Below, in pieces: positions 14,101 through 28,400 of a DNA stretch of 64,000 bases (position 1 is its first letter; every line of letters begins with the position of its first letter). The translations under genes were made by a program, and so were the position numbers. Source of the stretch: Stercorarius parasiticus. Taxonomy: Eukaryota > Chordata > Aves > Charadriiformes > Stercorariidae. Location: assembly GCA_013396915.1 (NCBI GenBank), contig VWZL01003420.1:859507-923506 (forward strand). The letters are read 5' to 3'. A model generated the notes under the pieces. That model was not told the DNA's origin. It did not search any database and saw only the letters and a program-made list of their open reading frames with translations.

Positions 14101-17100
14101 CCCAACCACCAAACTGACAGCAAAGACAATGGCATTCCTCTGCCTCTACTGAGGAGCTCTGGCCACTGGAGCCTGAGATTTATGAAGAGATTACAGAAGA
14201 GAGTACAGGAGTGAGGACATGCCACAACAAGGGGAAAAGTGTCCTCATACCACACACATGTTTTGAAGAATGCACTGTCACTGAAAGAGGGCACACTAGT
14301 GTGTTGCTTTGTGTTCTCGGGCTTGCTCTTTTTATTCTTCAACAGGGAACTTGTTGCCCTCAGCCCCTACAGTGCTGGGACCACCCTGCTGTGCGGGAGG
14401 CACACTTCACAAACACAGCCTCCCAAGCATCAAACAAGATGGTGGGGAATACACAAGGTGTCCAACACACTCCTTTCCTTAGTTCAGCAACAGCTTACTC
14501 ATGCTGCACTATTTCTATGAATCATGGTGACTCTAATTGTTATCTTATTCCTGTTAAGACCGTGTTTTGAACCATTTTTTCAGTACATTATTAATCAACA
14601 GGGTTTGAGCCACACATCTCTCCCATTAAAAGAGTAATTGTGCTGTGATGTTCCCCACCAGCCATGACCTGAATGGAGCTTACCAAAAAACCACATTCAT
14701 CACTGCTTAATATTGACAGGAATAACTTGAAAAATGGTATTTCATGCAAGCCAGAGCACTTAAATGGACTGCAGGCAGAACCTGATTTACATACACTGTT
14801 CTCACCTCTTCAGTAAATTCATAACACAAGTAATGCCATCTAGTTACCTTTAAAATCACGGTAGGCTGGAATTGGTTTATATACTTAAATAATTCACCAC
14901 TGAAGAGAGGTGACTGCACTCCAGTTTAAAATCAACCCACGAGAGCTTGTCACTATTGAGACTCCTCTGGGCACATTTCCTGACTTAAGAACCCCAAGCT
15001 GTTGGTTACAACAGCTTTAACTGTTACGCCTGAGCACTCTATGCTATTTTAAAACTCTACTGATTTTATTGTTTTCTATTAAATATACTCATGAAAGATT
15101 TTCATCAACTAGTCAGAGGACAGCAAGTACCTGCGTCAAATAGCTTACATCCTTCGTAACATTTTCTTGGGACAATCCTGCTGTGTGTGTCAGGTATTAG
15201 AAAAGGTAATAGGAACATTCTGAAAAAAAAAAATTCTCTATCAACTGAAGCTTTAGTTCTTTAGATTATTAATCTTAACATGGATGTCTGAAGTTTGGCA
15301 AGCAAAAAACTGAACCAGAGCTAAACAGTTACCTGCAATATCCAGCCTTGTATGCAGCAAAGCCCAACACATATTAAAAGTCAGATTTTATTTTTTTAAT
15401 GAAAGTGCACTAAGCATAGACAAGCTGTTAAACACTTAACACTTGGCAAGATACTATGCAACAATCCATTCCAAAAAAAGCAATATTTGTTAATTTTTTG
15501 TGCAGGTCATTATTTTCTTGCTTCAGTGCTCACGAAAGTGAAATATTAATGTCATGCACAGGAATGAAGCACACCAAAAACACCCAGAGCTCTGTCAAGA
15601 CACCTAGATCCAGAGTTTCAGAAGCAGCAATCAGAGCTACTGCAGTAAAGACCATTCTTTGACACTGTGTGGCAGCTAAGCAGTGCAGAAAGGCACTTCA
15701 AATATTTGACTAACATCAATTGCTTTTTGTGTTCACAAGCGTGTATGAATCCAGATTCTCAAAAAAATTATCAGAAACATCACTATACTATGCACCTGAA
15801 GACAATGAAACACTGCCAAACAGCATTAGTGTGGCAAAAAACCAAACCACTAGACAGCAATGAACACACTGTGTTCTTGGAGAGAGAATTTGAAATGTAG
15901 ATTGTCAAGAATTTTCCATTTATCCCCTGCCACATGAAGCATGTACCCAAATTTAGTTACACTAGTCTTCTATGAATCTTAAATTAACTCATGGATCATG
16001 GATGAAAAAACCAAGATCAACAATTGTTTAAAACTAAAAGCTAAGATTTTAGTTTTCATTAAAAATGCAACCATGGAAATGGCCAAAAAAAAAAAAAGGA
16101 ACTAGCCCCCATCTAAAATTTTCAACGACATGTTCTATATGTATCGACACAAACACTTCCTATGGTACTTTTTCTCAATGAAGGGCACTTGTACTCAACT
16201 AAGACAGCAATGGTGTGATAGGAAACAGGCACATCAAAATGCAGTGGATACAAAAATAACTGTGCACGTCAATTGTGTCAGGAAGCACTTTGAGTAACAC
16301 CAAGCACCACACCAGATCAAACTGGTCTGCTATCAATATCTTCTTCTTCACTTGACATGTTTTGCCTTCCCAAAGGCACTCCGTCTCATTTTGAATTCAT
16401 TTATCTTCCTTCACAGTGCTTTCTCTAGCCACTTATTTGCTGCTAAGAGCAAAAGTATTGGCTGGGATGTTGTGTTCAAATCAAATTTGCCTTCCCAATG
16501 CTCCTACAGAGCTCTCTCTGGAAGGCCCATTTTCTCTTTCTGCACTCCACATGACTCCAACATGCTAGAGCACCTTTACCCAAGCATTTAGGGTAAATCA
16601 TTAATAGAGCTTTCACTATTAACACACTTCTGTCAATTCATCACAACCCTGCTGATTTGAAAACTTCATTCAAGTTAGAGTATAAAACTGCCTTTCATGG
16701 GAGAGCTCTATGGTAGTCATAGACACTATCAGAGAGTATGTTACACTTGATCGGCAGCTGAATAAGCACCAGTTATGCATCAAGCGGCTAACTTGATCCC
16801 ACATTAACTCCATGCTTCTAGTTGTCATCGTTGTTAGCAACACAATGCAGAGGAGACCACAAATGATTAAAAACTTGTTTCCACAGACAAAAAGAGAGAG
16901 AACTCTTTTGCAGGGCTGGTTACATGCAAACTGACGGTCAGCCCAAAGACAGCAGCATCAGACTGTGTTCAGAACCAGCAGACAGGCACCTGCTTCTAAG
17001 GTTACTAAAGAAGCTAAATAGGAAACCTCATACCTGAGCACAGCCTGTATGTTAAGCAAGTTGTCTACAGTTCTACAGCTCAAAAGCAAATACCAGTAAC

Positions 17101-20100
17101 TGCTTTAGACACTAACAACCCAATTTCATTGTAACTGGCAATTGACAGGTGAGCTACAATTACTATGACAAATTGTATGAATTTTCCAAGAGGCATCTCT
17201 AAATCACTGCTAGAAACCACATATGCCCACAAAGTCTAGCCAATCCATTTTTAAATAATACATCGGATGTCCCTTGAACATAAATCTTCTGTTATGCAGT
17301 GACTTAATGCTTGAACTGGTGAGCACTATGGGCAAGAACATTTATGTGTTAACACAGCATTACTATTTTTTAAGCAATAATTTGTGGTTGGCTTAAATTG
17401 CCCAGGCTACGAACTCCAGAAGCATACTGCCCATCATATAACTTTTTCCAATACACCTGGAGGGTATCAGGACCAGCAGCTAGAGCAAAAGGCCATAGTG
17501 AATATGTATTTTAGTCTAACACCATTAAGCAAAATTAAGGCTTACCCATCACTAAATGGATTGGATTGTTAGCTAAGCAGTTTACCATAATAATTTCATT
17601 TGAACTGAAATACAAGTTTGTCTATATTCCTGTGTGTGGAAGAGCATGAGACAGGGGACCTGACAGTTCTCTACCACAAACAGCTTTTGAAAGCGTTCCG
17701 TAATGCAATATTATCCATTACCTTTTAAAGATTTGAACCTTTGCTCAGCCTGAATGGTAGCGTGGAACAACTGCCGTATTTCTTTGGATATATTCAAATA
17801 GAAAAGATAGAGAAGAAGTGGCAGGGACAGCCTGCTGTATAATCCCTCACAATCCAGCAGAAGCATTAGTTCAGCAAAACCAACGAAACACAGTACAATA
17901 TGGACCTTAGACTCATTTCCTACAGCAACACCACCAGCAACATCTTCCCAGATCCCCTCACTCCCCATTTCTCAATACCCTCAGATTCTCTTAAGCACCT
18001 AAAATGCTGTAAGAATATTTTCCGCTTCTTCCCGTGTCCTTAATTGTCCTTTATGATGGCTCCAAATTCATTAGTGTCCCTTGCATAACCTTTCTGTCCC
18101 AGCAGGTGGGCAAGAGAGCATATTCTGTGGATAATCTAAAATGATCTGCTTACTGACGGACCAGCAGGCCAGCCAGTGGATAATGGTCAAATTGTGTCTG
18201 ACACTCACTCCCCACAAGAATGTATAAGTACCTGGTAAGGATACATAAAAATTATTTTCACAAGATGTCTGGGCTCATTACCTTTGAAGTCACCAATCTC
18301 CTGTCACATTTATTAGACAGAATATGTTCACTTCAACAGACCTGAAAGATGCAAAAGCCTCAGGAAATATGTAAAATAATTTCCAGGATAGAAACAAAGG
18401 ACTTCAAGGAAATTCCTGGCTCCTAACATTGAAGTTACATTCATAAACTTATCAGGCTTCCTTTCAAAAGAAGTAATGTATTTTTCCTGCTACTCAAGTT
18501 TGGAAAGTAATTTCAGAACATCATTATTCCCATGAATAAAAATCTTATCTTCATTTACTACCTTTACTTGCAGCTAGATCTTTCTCTTCTACACCCAAAC
18601 TTGATTTCAACCGTTTCTCCTTGTTATTGGTGCATAGGTGCAGGCTACACATACATTAAATCAAAGTTAATTTTATAGTAGAAACTTCCTCTCTTTTCTT
18701 AAATGAAAATCATACCAGATGCTTTGCAAGATTATTAACCAACTCTAACCCCATCTCTCTTCTATTTCCCTGTCCCTTGTGAAATCTCCACATACTGTTT
18801 ATCACATGGCACCATGGCAAGACTGACTCAGGGCCACACTCATATTCTAAGCACAGGGAATTCAGCAGACATGGTGTTTACCTTTGCTAAAATAACAGAC
18901 CACATTAACTGGCAGATCCACCACTGGTTAAACCAAAAGTTAAATTTATTTCATGTTCTATTTACCTTCAAGTCTTTTAATTAAGTCTTTCATTATTCTC
19001 TCCTTGAAAATTTGCTCAGAAATCTACTTGCTTTAAAGCCTTCCGTGTCACTGAGGTTATACTAAGGCCTTTATTTACTTGGAGTATTCCTTCCTCTCTT
19101 GCAAAGAGGTCCTACATTGCTATTCTTCTGAAAGGGGGTTAGTCCTAACTAACCTTGTCTCCAGCACAACCACTGAAGACAAAGTCCATGTTTTATTTTC
19201 ACCTTGATTACATTCACCCTGATTTGCCATTCTGCCTCTGCTCTTAAACACCAAGGACGAAGTTAACCATTTAAATTCTATACACAAACCTAAACAGGTT
19301 AATCTTCACTGGGAAATTTACCTATTCTCTTTTTATTTACATAGTGGAACACACCATTTCTAGTTCTAAAGGATGAAAAAAGTAAATACTTTGGAAGTAA
19401 GTATCTGAATCTCTTAACAAACAATTTAAAGGTACCAAAGGGAGATGAAAGCTAATGAGACAAAAGGGCTAAGAATGTCCAAAGTGAAATGGACACAGAG
19501 GGAAGAGCAGAGAAAGGTTAGTCTAGGAAGTGATGGGAAATCTCCATGCTTCAGACTAGGAAAAAAATCCCCTAAGAATCTGAAAAACGATCCATCAGTT
19601 TCATAGAAGCTCTGGACAGTATTCAGAGCTGTAACATGAGGCATCTTTAGGGTGTTTAGAGGATCTCTGGGTTTTCTGTAGTGTTAAGAAAAATATATGC
19701 TGATACGATAGCACTGGTTCTTTGTTAACTAATCTAAGTACTGTCAGCACTACAAGCATCATAGACAATTCAATTTATGAGACATCTGGCTAAAGTCATG
19801 GTGTCAACATGCAAGAGTAGTAGCCACTGAAATACTAATGTTTAAAAAAAAATAATTAATACACATTGCTATTGTAATACATACTGGCCATTAAATCCCA
19901 CAAGAGCATATGGCCTGAGCCAACAGCAATAAAATTCTCTTCTCTTGTGGTAGCTTGCAGATGAACAATGCTTAACAGCGACTTCCTATTCTTCATAGTC
20001 CTTGCCTCTATTCTCTCAACTTTGTCTTTTCATAACGAAGCTGATAAACTACAATTTCTATACAAGTTTTCCCAGAGATGGAAAACTGCAGGGACTGGTA

Positions 20101-20330
20101 TGAAATATAGCTTAAAAAAAAAAAAAAAGAAAAATAATCACATTCTATGCATTTCATATGGTGTAATTTTACAATCTTACCCCCCACAGCAAAACACTGG
20201 AGGCAAAGATCAGCCAGAGTTTCTAAGATAAATACAGTATTCATCATTCTGTTTGTGCTCATTTTTCTAAAAGGAAAAGAAAGGTTAAATACATAAAATA
20301 TAGAAAGGGTATAAATACTTTAAATATTTA

Positions 20331-20366
20331 ATACATGCATATACATGTATGTGTGTATGTATGTAT
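20331..20366. repeat. TATG/CATA microsatellite
   Basis: Alternating ATAC, ATGT and GTAT words form a degenerate purine-pyrimidine alternating tract of about 36 bases. It is likely length-polymorphic. Confidence 0.75.
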
Positions 20367-23300
20367 AAAATAAAAGAAGACACACAATGGCATGTATTAT
20401 GGCAATAAAATTACATCCTTGTCCTCTTTTCTTCTCTCCCACAAAACACAGACAACCCCAAGTCTAAAATTGTTACTACTGAAAATACATATTTGGTGCA
20501 AACTGGCCATTTTAAATTAATGCATAGCAATTAGGAAACTTCATTTGTCACCTGCAAGAATAATATCTAGAATATCAAGAACATAGAGTTCTGAGTCCAC
20601 TTAGAAAAAAAAAGTTATTTTGGGTGAGCCATGTTGCATGAAGAACACACCTTGCCAGAAAAGAGCTTTATACAGTAGAGAGAGTCCATTACTTTGGTGG
20701 GAACAGGGGGATGATTTGATATAATTCAGAATAAGGAGATTAAAAATACAAGTGTGTCTTCTGAGAAGTTCAAATATCAGAACTGCAATATTTTCACATT
20801 GTCAATTTGTTCACTTCTGGAACAAACGTATACAGAAGTGATGCAGAATATATAACATATACTTACAATTTCAAATAATGCATGAACACCATCTTCAGTC
20901 GTTCTCCCTTTTTAAAATGACAAAGGGCTGAATAAACAATGCAAAGCCTGCTCAGGCAGAAGAAAGCTAAGCATAGTGTTAGCCTAAGGAATCCTTCTGA
21001 GCATTCAACATTCAAATCAGCAAGCACATCTGCTGTGATAATGCCGAGGGTTTTTCGTGTTTGGAAATGAGCTGTTGAATTGAGGACACGTTGTACCTTT
21101 GTTAACATGACTGTCTTGTAAATCTTGCTATTGCGAAGATAATGACAACAGATAGACCTGTCTGCCCCAGGAGGAAAAGACATTTCAGAGGATGACGCAA
21201 CTTTATCACTAAAGTCTCAGAGCACTCAGATTTGAATCTTCCCAGTATGTTAATCACAGCACTGGATGCTACCAGCCACTACCCTTCTAAAATAAAAGCT
21301 TCCCCAAATTTAGCAAAGAATAATTACTACAGGAAATAAAGATACTGCTTCATGTGTTCACTAGTAAAATATATGGCAAGTTCACTTTTATACATAAATT
21401 TTAAAATGTCAGCTTAAATACAACTTCCATGCCAACTTTGTAGCATTAAAACACACTGACACAATGATTCAGTACATTAAGACATTAGACTGTTCAAAAT
21501 CATCTTGGAATGAGAATTTCTTCCCATTTCCAATTCACTAACCCTACATTAATAAAAGTATGTATTTATCAGTCCATCAGCCTGTTGGTTACCAAAACAG
21601 CAACATCACAAGCAACATAGTTGGCCCTACATAGAAACATACAGTGATAAATTTTAAACAAGTATTCAGACACAGCTATTAAAACTTTGTCTCACTAAAC
21701 CATGAGGAGTTCACACCTCTAAAATTAGCAAGCTACACTGGACGTAACCAGAGACAAAAATTTCTTCTCAAAAATAGAAATTAAAGACTATTTCAATGTG
21801 CAAGGGATATTAGTAATATGACTTTAACTCTATGTGGCATTTTAAAGCTATCTTAATAGGCAGTCTACATATTAATTGTAGTCCTTTATTTTCCTACAAT
21901 CAGATATAAATATTATTAAAAAAAACAAACCAAAACTAGTATGGGGGTTCTGTTTTGCACATAAAATTACTTTCTCCACTTTAAATATGCAAATTCTAAC
22001 CCAAGTCCTCAGTTAAGATTTCAGTTTACATATTAACAACTTCAGTACAAGTTAATTGAATCAGCATCTGTAATAATGGTAGAAGGCTGAACAGCCTTTG
22101 TTTTCTCATTGCTAGAGAAAGACAAAGTGAGGGGAAGTGGCAAGATAAGCTGTGTGTCTGCAGGAACAGGGACCAGTGCTGCAACTCCCTACGTACTGCT
22201 GGCTGCAAGTGGGCAAGCACAACTACACAGTTACACTAGAGGAGCGATGAGTCTGAATGATCAGACCCAAATTTCCTTAACTCAGGCACTGATTTGGGCC
22301 TGTAGATAAAGGGAAGAAATTTCCTCTTTCCCCAGCTCCCTCCTTTCAGCTACTCTCTTCAAAATGTCCATTTATTAATAGCAAAAGCAATTACATACTG
22401 AGGATTACGAGGCACATTCTGAAAATAAGACATTACAGTTTGAGGAATTCACTGATAGATCATACTGAAGAAGCACTTACGAGGGGAACTAATGCATTCT
22501 TACTCTGAATATTCGAATAGAGGAAACTAGAAGATCATCATAAAGACTAAAAGTTTCAAAGGAATTAGGACACAGCATCATCTGTCTCTGGAAGGCCAGG
22601 ATTTATGCAAGTTAAGTTATGTATTTTCTCAGGCACCCTCTAAGTTTGGACCTCTGTTGGAGACATTGAGTACAAATTCTATACATGCTTAAATAGAAAA
22701 GCAGCGCTCCAAGATAGTCTTTCCACCTCAAACTTCAGCCTTCTTTGCTCTTCTACCCCTGCATACCCTCTTACTGTGCTATATGGGCTCCTTTTTCAGC
22801 CACACCTACTTTACAAAATGAACATGACAGCACTAATACTTGCCAGTGTCTGGGCATAAAGTAGTCTCACATAAACAACGTGTAAGAGCGACATTGAAAA
22901 CTTACCACACAGCACTTCTTGACAAGATGTGAAGACTTGCTGCATATGCTCAAACACTATACAACTTCACATCCTAGTCTTAGAGAACTAGATTGCTGCT
23001 TCTTAGGGAGGATTCATTTTAATTGGCAGAACCTGCCAAAAAGGTTAAGGTAGACTGAGGTCTGACATATACATGAGGAATAAACAAGTGTCTAATATAT
23101 CCTATCATTACATCTTTTGCTTTAGGGCAGGCAAGCCAAGGTGAACTCCTTAAACCAATAGAAAAACGTAATGAAAATAATAGCTTACTTAAAACACAAA
23201 GTAGTATATACACAGACAAGTTCAATCACACTTTCCAATTCCACATTCTAAAAATTCCTACAGAAACTTCTGCCTTAGGCTTTTCAAAAATCAAGGTCTG

Positions 23301-25431
23301 GATTTCAGAACCTTGTGATGCCTACCTTGCTGAAAGAATTTCCCCCACACACACCCCCATCAGCAACACCTATAACAGACAATACAAATGCTTTACACTG
23401 TGGCTGTGTGCCCTCAGCTCCTATCACTACAAGCTTGTCTCTTTCTGACTACTTACTGACATGCTGTAAGTTCATAAATGCCTGTTTTCATTAATGAAAT
23501 TACTACAAATAGCATCTGCAGAAGGTCTAATCCTGCACCATTGAAATCACTCAGTGTTGCTGATGATTTATCCAAGAGCAGGACACGGCTGATGGGAATG
23601 CCCTGGTAGTGACCTCATCTGCCTGCAGCCTCAAGTCTCCCACAAGACAACACATGGAAGTCAGCATCGGCCTAATTCCAATTCAATGTACCACTAACAC
23701 GGTGCAGAACATTGACAAACCTAACATTATCAGAAGCACATGCTGCTGCCAGAATTAAAGAGAGCCCTACAGATTTACAGAAGCAATCTTTTACTTTCTT
23801 GCAGTAGTGATAAGGTAAACTCAAGATTACTCTCCTTCTTTCCAAGTCACATATTGGTATTTTTTCACCTTCCTTCATTTATTAAAAAAAAAAAAAAGGC
23901 AATCCTTCCACAATTTAATTCTGGATTAACTACACAGAGAAAAATAATGCATTTCTGTACAGTATGCACAGCAGGAGCACTCTATAATAATCATAATCAA
24001 GCCAAAACAGAGAGAAGAGGGGAAAGGAAAGGTAACATCCTGTACTGCCAAATTTTTGATCACCCAGAGACCAATGGTTTCTACGCATAATGGCAAAGCT
24101 GGCAAAAGACAGAGATTTAAAAAAAAAAGTTTTTGTGCAGTTATGCATAATTGAAATGAAGATTCAGTAATATTAAGAATGCACAGTGCAAGAGGGAGAG
24201 CCAGAAAAGCCTTTTGCTTTTCTGCCTAATAAAAGGAACTCTAAGTCCCACTCAAGAGTAAACTTGATTTGGCACAGATGCCTAGATACTCAGTACATAC
24301 ATCTAGTCCTAAAAGGCATGAAAAATGGTGAAAACTGCATCTTTTCTGCAGAGCCTGCAATATCCACTGCTACACAGCTATTTAGAGGGGATCAAGTCTC
24401 ACCCATCTTCAGATGCTCACCTGTATGTGATTTAGTTTAAGAATCTACCAAATCAACAGAGACCACCTGCAAGAGCTGTACTCCTTTCAGCTACAGAGGG
24501 TGTACACAACTACTGTCAGAGCAGACGCCCAATTTCCAACAGTTACACAAGACTTAGACAATTCTGGGGGGAAGAAGCACTTGTGGCAGAGAGTCTTAAA
24601 ATCTGTCTGTTGTGGAAAGCAGGTATGTGTATCCGCTGCATATTTTTGGATCCCCACAAAAAAGTCAGAGGGTTTTTTTTAAAGTCCATACAGATGGCTA
24701 ATGATTCTGAAATATGTATCCTTCACAGTGTTTATCCCCTCCCCTGGGCACATTGGGAGAAGTCATATTATTTTCAGGGAGGTTAAATGACTTCCATCGT
24801 TACACAAGGGCTGAGAGCTGCCACAGTAGCCTAAAACCATGTCACCGTAGCCTTAGGCTAACATTGTCACCACTGCTCTAGACTTCATTTCAAAACATAG
24901 CTACTCTTCAAACACATCACTGAACTTCAACCTTCTCTGACATTAACTGCCACACTGCATAATGGTACAGAGCAGACAAAGATTATTCTAGTTGACTCTC
25001 TCAAGTCCAAACAAGAATAACTGAAACAAGGGCTTGGCTACTTGTTTCAAAACGCCACAAGTGGGTGTATCTTCATTGCAAGAGTACTTCTTCAAAATTA
25101 AAGAGCAGTTAGCACATATACTACCGTGTAATGTACATATTCACTAGTAAATGAGAAATCCCACCTAAAGTATGCATGAAAAATGGCAATATAGGTCAAA
25201 ACACTTTGTGAAAGAACAATTTGTAAGCTACTGCACCAAAGCCCAGTTTCCCAAACCTAAAAGAATATCATAGCTTCTGGCATCAACAAATCACAAACAA
25301 AATCTTGACACCAAGTTTTATAAATGTCACTAGAGATTCCACTTGATCACTTTCAGTCTGAGCTTTGTCAGGTCATGTCTTATTCTCCTGAACATTTACC
25401 TGTAATCCAAGACTTTCCAGTTCCTTAGTAA

Positions 25432-25468
25432 AAAGAGAGAAGAAAAAGGGGGGGGGAAAAAAAAGGTT
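25432..25468 (+). repeat. polypurine tract with G9 and A8 homopolymers
   Basis: AGAGAGAAGAAAAA is followed by nine G (25448-25456) and eight A. This is simple sequence with no gene attached. Homopolymer length here is prone to sequencing error. Confidence 0.85.
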
Positions 25469-28400
25469 CCTTGGAGGCATAAAAACCACACAGAAAAGAC
25501 AGGTGCATCTTTTTTCGAAATTTAATTTATATTGCAAGGCATAATGCCCCTCAGGTAGAAATCCATAGGAAGACAGTTTCATAAATATCAGAAATAGAAG
25601 ATTTGTTCAATAGGATCTCTCTGCATTAGACAGAGAATACCATAGGAGTTAACACTGGAAAGACACAATGGAATGACCTGATAATGGCAGACCTCCTTTA
25701 CCACTAGTAGTAAGCATTTAGCTTTTACAGACAGTAATGCTCCTTGATGCTTCCCGAGACAAATTACTTCGGACCACGTCCATATAGTTTATGGAAACAG
25801 AACATGCAAGGGCAAACACAGACAGCCTCAGTATTTCTGTATATACCTACTGTCAAACAGAGGAGAAACTCTCACTGATCGTCAAAGATCTTCTCATTGT
25901 CTTCACTCTTTTCTTAAATCTTCCTCGGGTCTTGTTAAGAAATGCTGTCACTCTCTCTCGCCCCCCAAGCATTCCCATGCCTCTGGTACAAAGGTCTACC
26001 AAATCCAACCCACTTGCACTGGACAGGAGTGTAATTCTTGTACAGATCACAGGCCCTCATCAGGGCCAGCAGCACCTGTTAGTGATGGTGCTGTATATCA
26101 GAAGAGCCTGAGTGCCACCCATTGCATGAATTCACATGTGAAGAAAGGGTTCTACTGTAGAGACCTTCACAAAAAGCTGAGCAGGACAGCAATGTAAGAG
26201 TATGGCAAACTCACTGTCAGCCTTCTGGACACATTTTAGCACAACAGGAGCCTGGCAGCTACCGAATCAGTCTGCTGCCACTTACTACCTGGCTAAGATA
26301 TCCCTTTAACTCTTGTCTTAGGAGCAGGCTGTCATCCTTCTTTTGTTCACCAAAACTGAAATTGTGTAATTTGCTCCAAAAAAGGACTAGTTACATGTGA
26401 CAAGACGTAAACAGATTTCTTCCTTAAGATATGGAGGGAGGAGAATGAACAAAGATGACCACTTTTTCTAGGTGTAACAGGGAAGGGGGAAGAAAGAAAT
26501 TAGAAATCTGTGTGAAGAGATACTTTACTGATCTGGAAACAAGTATCAGAGACAACCATGACACACAATTGTCTTATTCCTGCCAAAACTTCTAGTAAAA
26601 CAAAGATTCCTAACATGGTAAGACCCACACATACCCATATTATGCACATGCATCAGTAACTGGAGTAGTACCAAGTATTGAAGCATTTCATTTTATTTTC
26701 AAGTCATCTGTGTAGAGTCAAGAAGGGAAACAAGAAAGTTACACCTGACCTCTGGCATAAATTTTTAGCCTGATTCTAGCCAAATCCAATTTTTCACACC
26801 TGCTTCAATACATCACAGATTCTTCTTAGTGGTTTAAGTACCAAAAAAAGAAAAAAAAGCCAGACACATAATTCAGTAAGTGCAGTCAAGTTTATTTTAC
26901 CAGACCAAAGAGAATCCAAAGGCACGTGATGCAGGATGCATCCTCTTCATAACCCAATGTATCAGAATGTTATTTGTAAACAGTAGAATTGAGGTAGGTA
27001 TGAGAAGAAAGGGTTCCAGAAATTGACATTTAGCTAAGCTTTCCTTCAACAAAGTGCCTCAACAAAAAGACATATCATTAACTTTTTTACTGTATTAGTA
27101 ACTCTCACACTAACTATATTTTATTACCTTTTCTTCCTTTGCTTTCTTTAATGTATGCCCCACCCCCAACACCAAGAAGCACTTCTCCTGTCCTTTCCTT
27201 ATTACCATAATTTTCAGTTTTGAACTCATGTTTCTTCTAGACTTACTTAAGATAATAAAAATTTTTTATTTTAAAATAATTATAATATATTGACACTGGT
27301 ATGACACCATTGAGACTGATAATTCAGTGTCCACACACAGCACAAATATCAAAGTGTGGATTCAAAGGCTCCAGACCAGTACATTCAAAATTCACAGATG
27401 AAATTCTGTGTCTCACTTATGGCATCTAGAACATTTAGACAGTTCTCTTAAAAAAAAAAAAAGGATAGAGATAAAGTGAGATTGACTCCATTCTGGGCAG
27501 ACATGCTTTCCCTGCTCCTCAGCCCTGGGACACAGAGTGAAGAAGCTTGGCACTGGGAGGGGTGCAGAATCTGTAAGTACAATATGACCACAGAGGGGGT
27601 GAAGGAGCTCCATGCTAGGGTACTGTTAATGGACTTGACACAAGATAGCTCTGAGCAGCTTCGGGAAAGCTGGCAGGGCGAAGGTAGCAACCTGCAATGC
27701 TGCAGATTGGAGGAGAAGCTATGAATGAGTGCACAGTCAAAAGTCTTCTTTGGCCCTCCTTAAGAAAGAAAGAGTTCCTCACACCTGATCTAGGCAACTC
27801 TCACTCCACAAGGTCTGTTCATTTAGTTTTTCTAACACTAAATGTCTCTTTGAGACTAGTACTGGGTTTGATCCTACGTGGTTCCACAGCTTCCACCTTT
27901 CCTTGCAGCTGTCTGCAGTCTTCAACCAAAGCTTCTTGTCTACTGTAATCCAAAACACAATGACCACTAGAGTTCAACAGACACCTCCCATTTGTTTTAA
28001 ATTTATCTCCTAGGAAGTGAAGGCAAAGCAGTGAATCTTCAGAAGTCCTTAGCACACTTACAGTACAGTATGCTACTAAGCTGTACTGTCCTGAATTGGA
28101 AAAATGTTAAAAAACAGTTCTAATTGGTCTGTCAGTTTGATCTTTGGGCATCACTCACCTGTACAGACATGCTGGTATAAAGCAGAACATTTTCTGCATA
28201 TTTATATCATTTTGCATTTGAACAATGAGTACTAGCTTAATTTTAATTTCTGTATTGGAATAACTTGGAATAAAAGGAGTGAAGGCTGTAAAACCAGAGA
28301 AACTTGCTACATCAACTTACCCTAACAAGGCTTCTCTTCCTGTCACAGCAATTCTTGTGGTGCAGCACAGAAAGCCCGCTTAGATTTAAAAACTAATAAT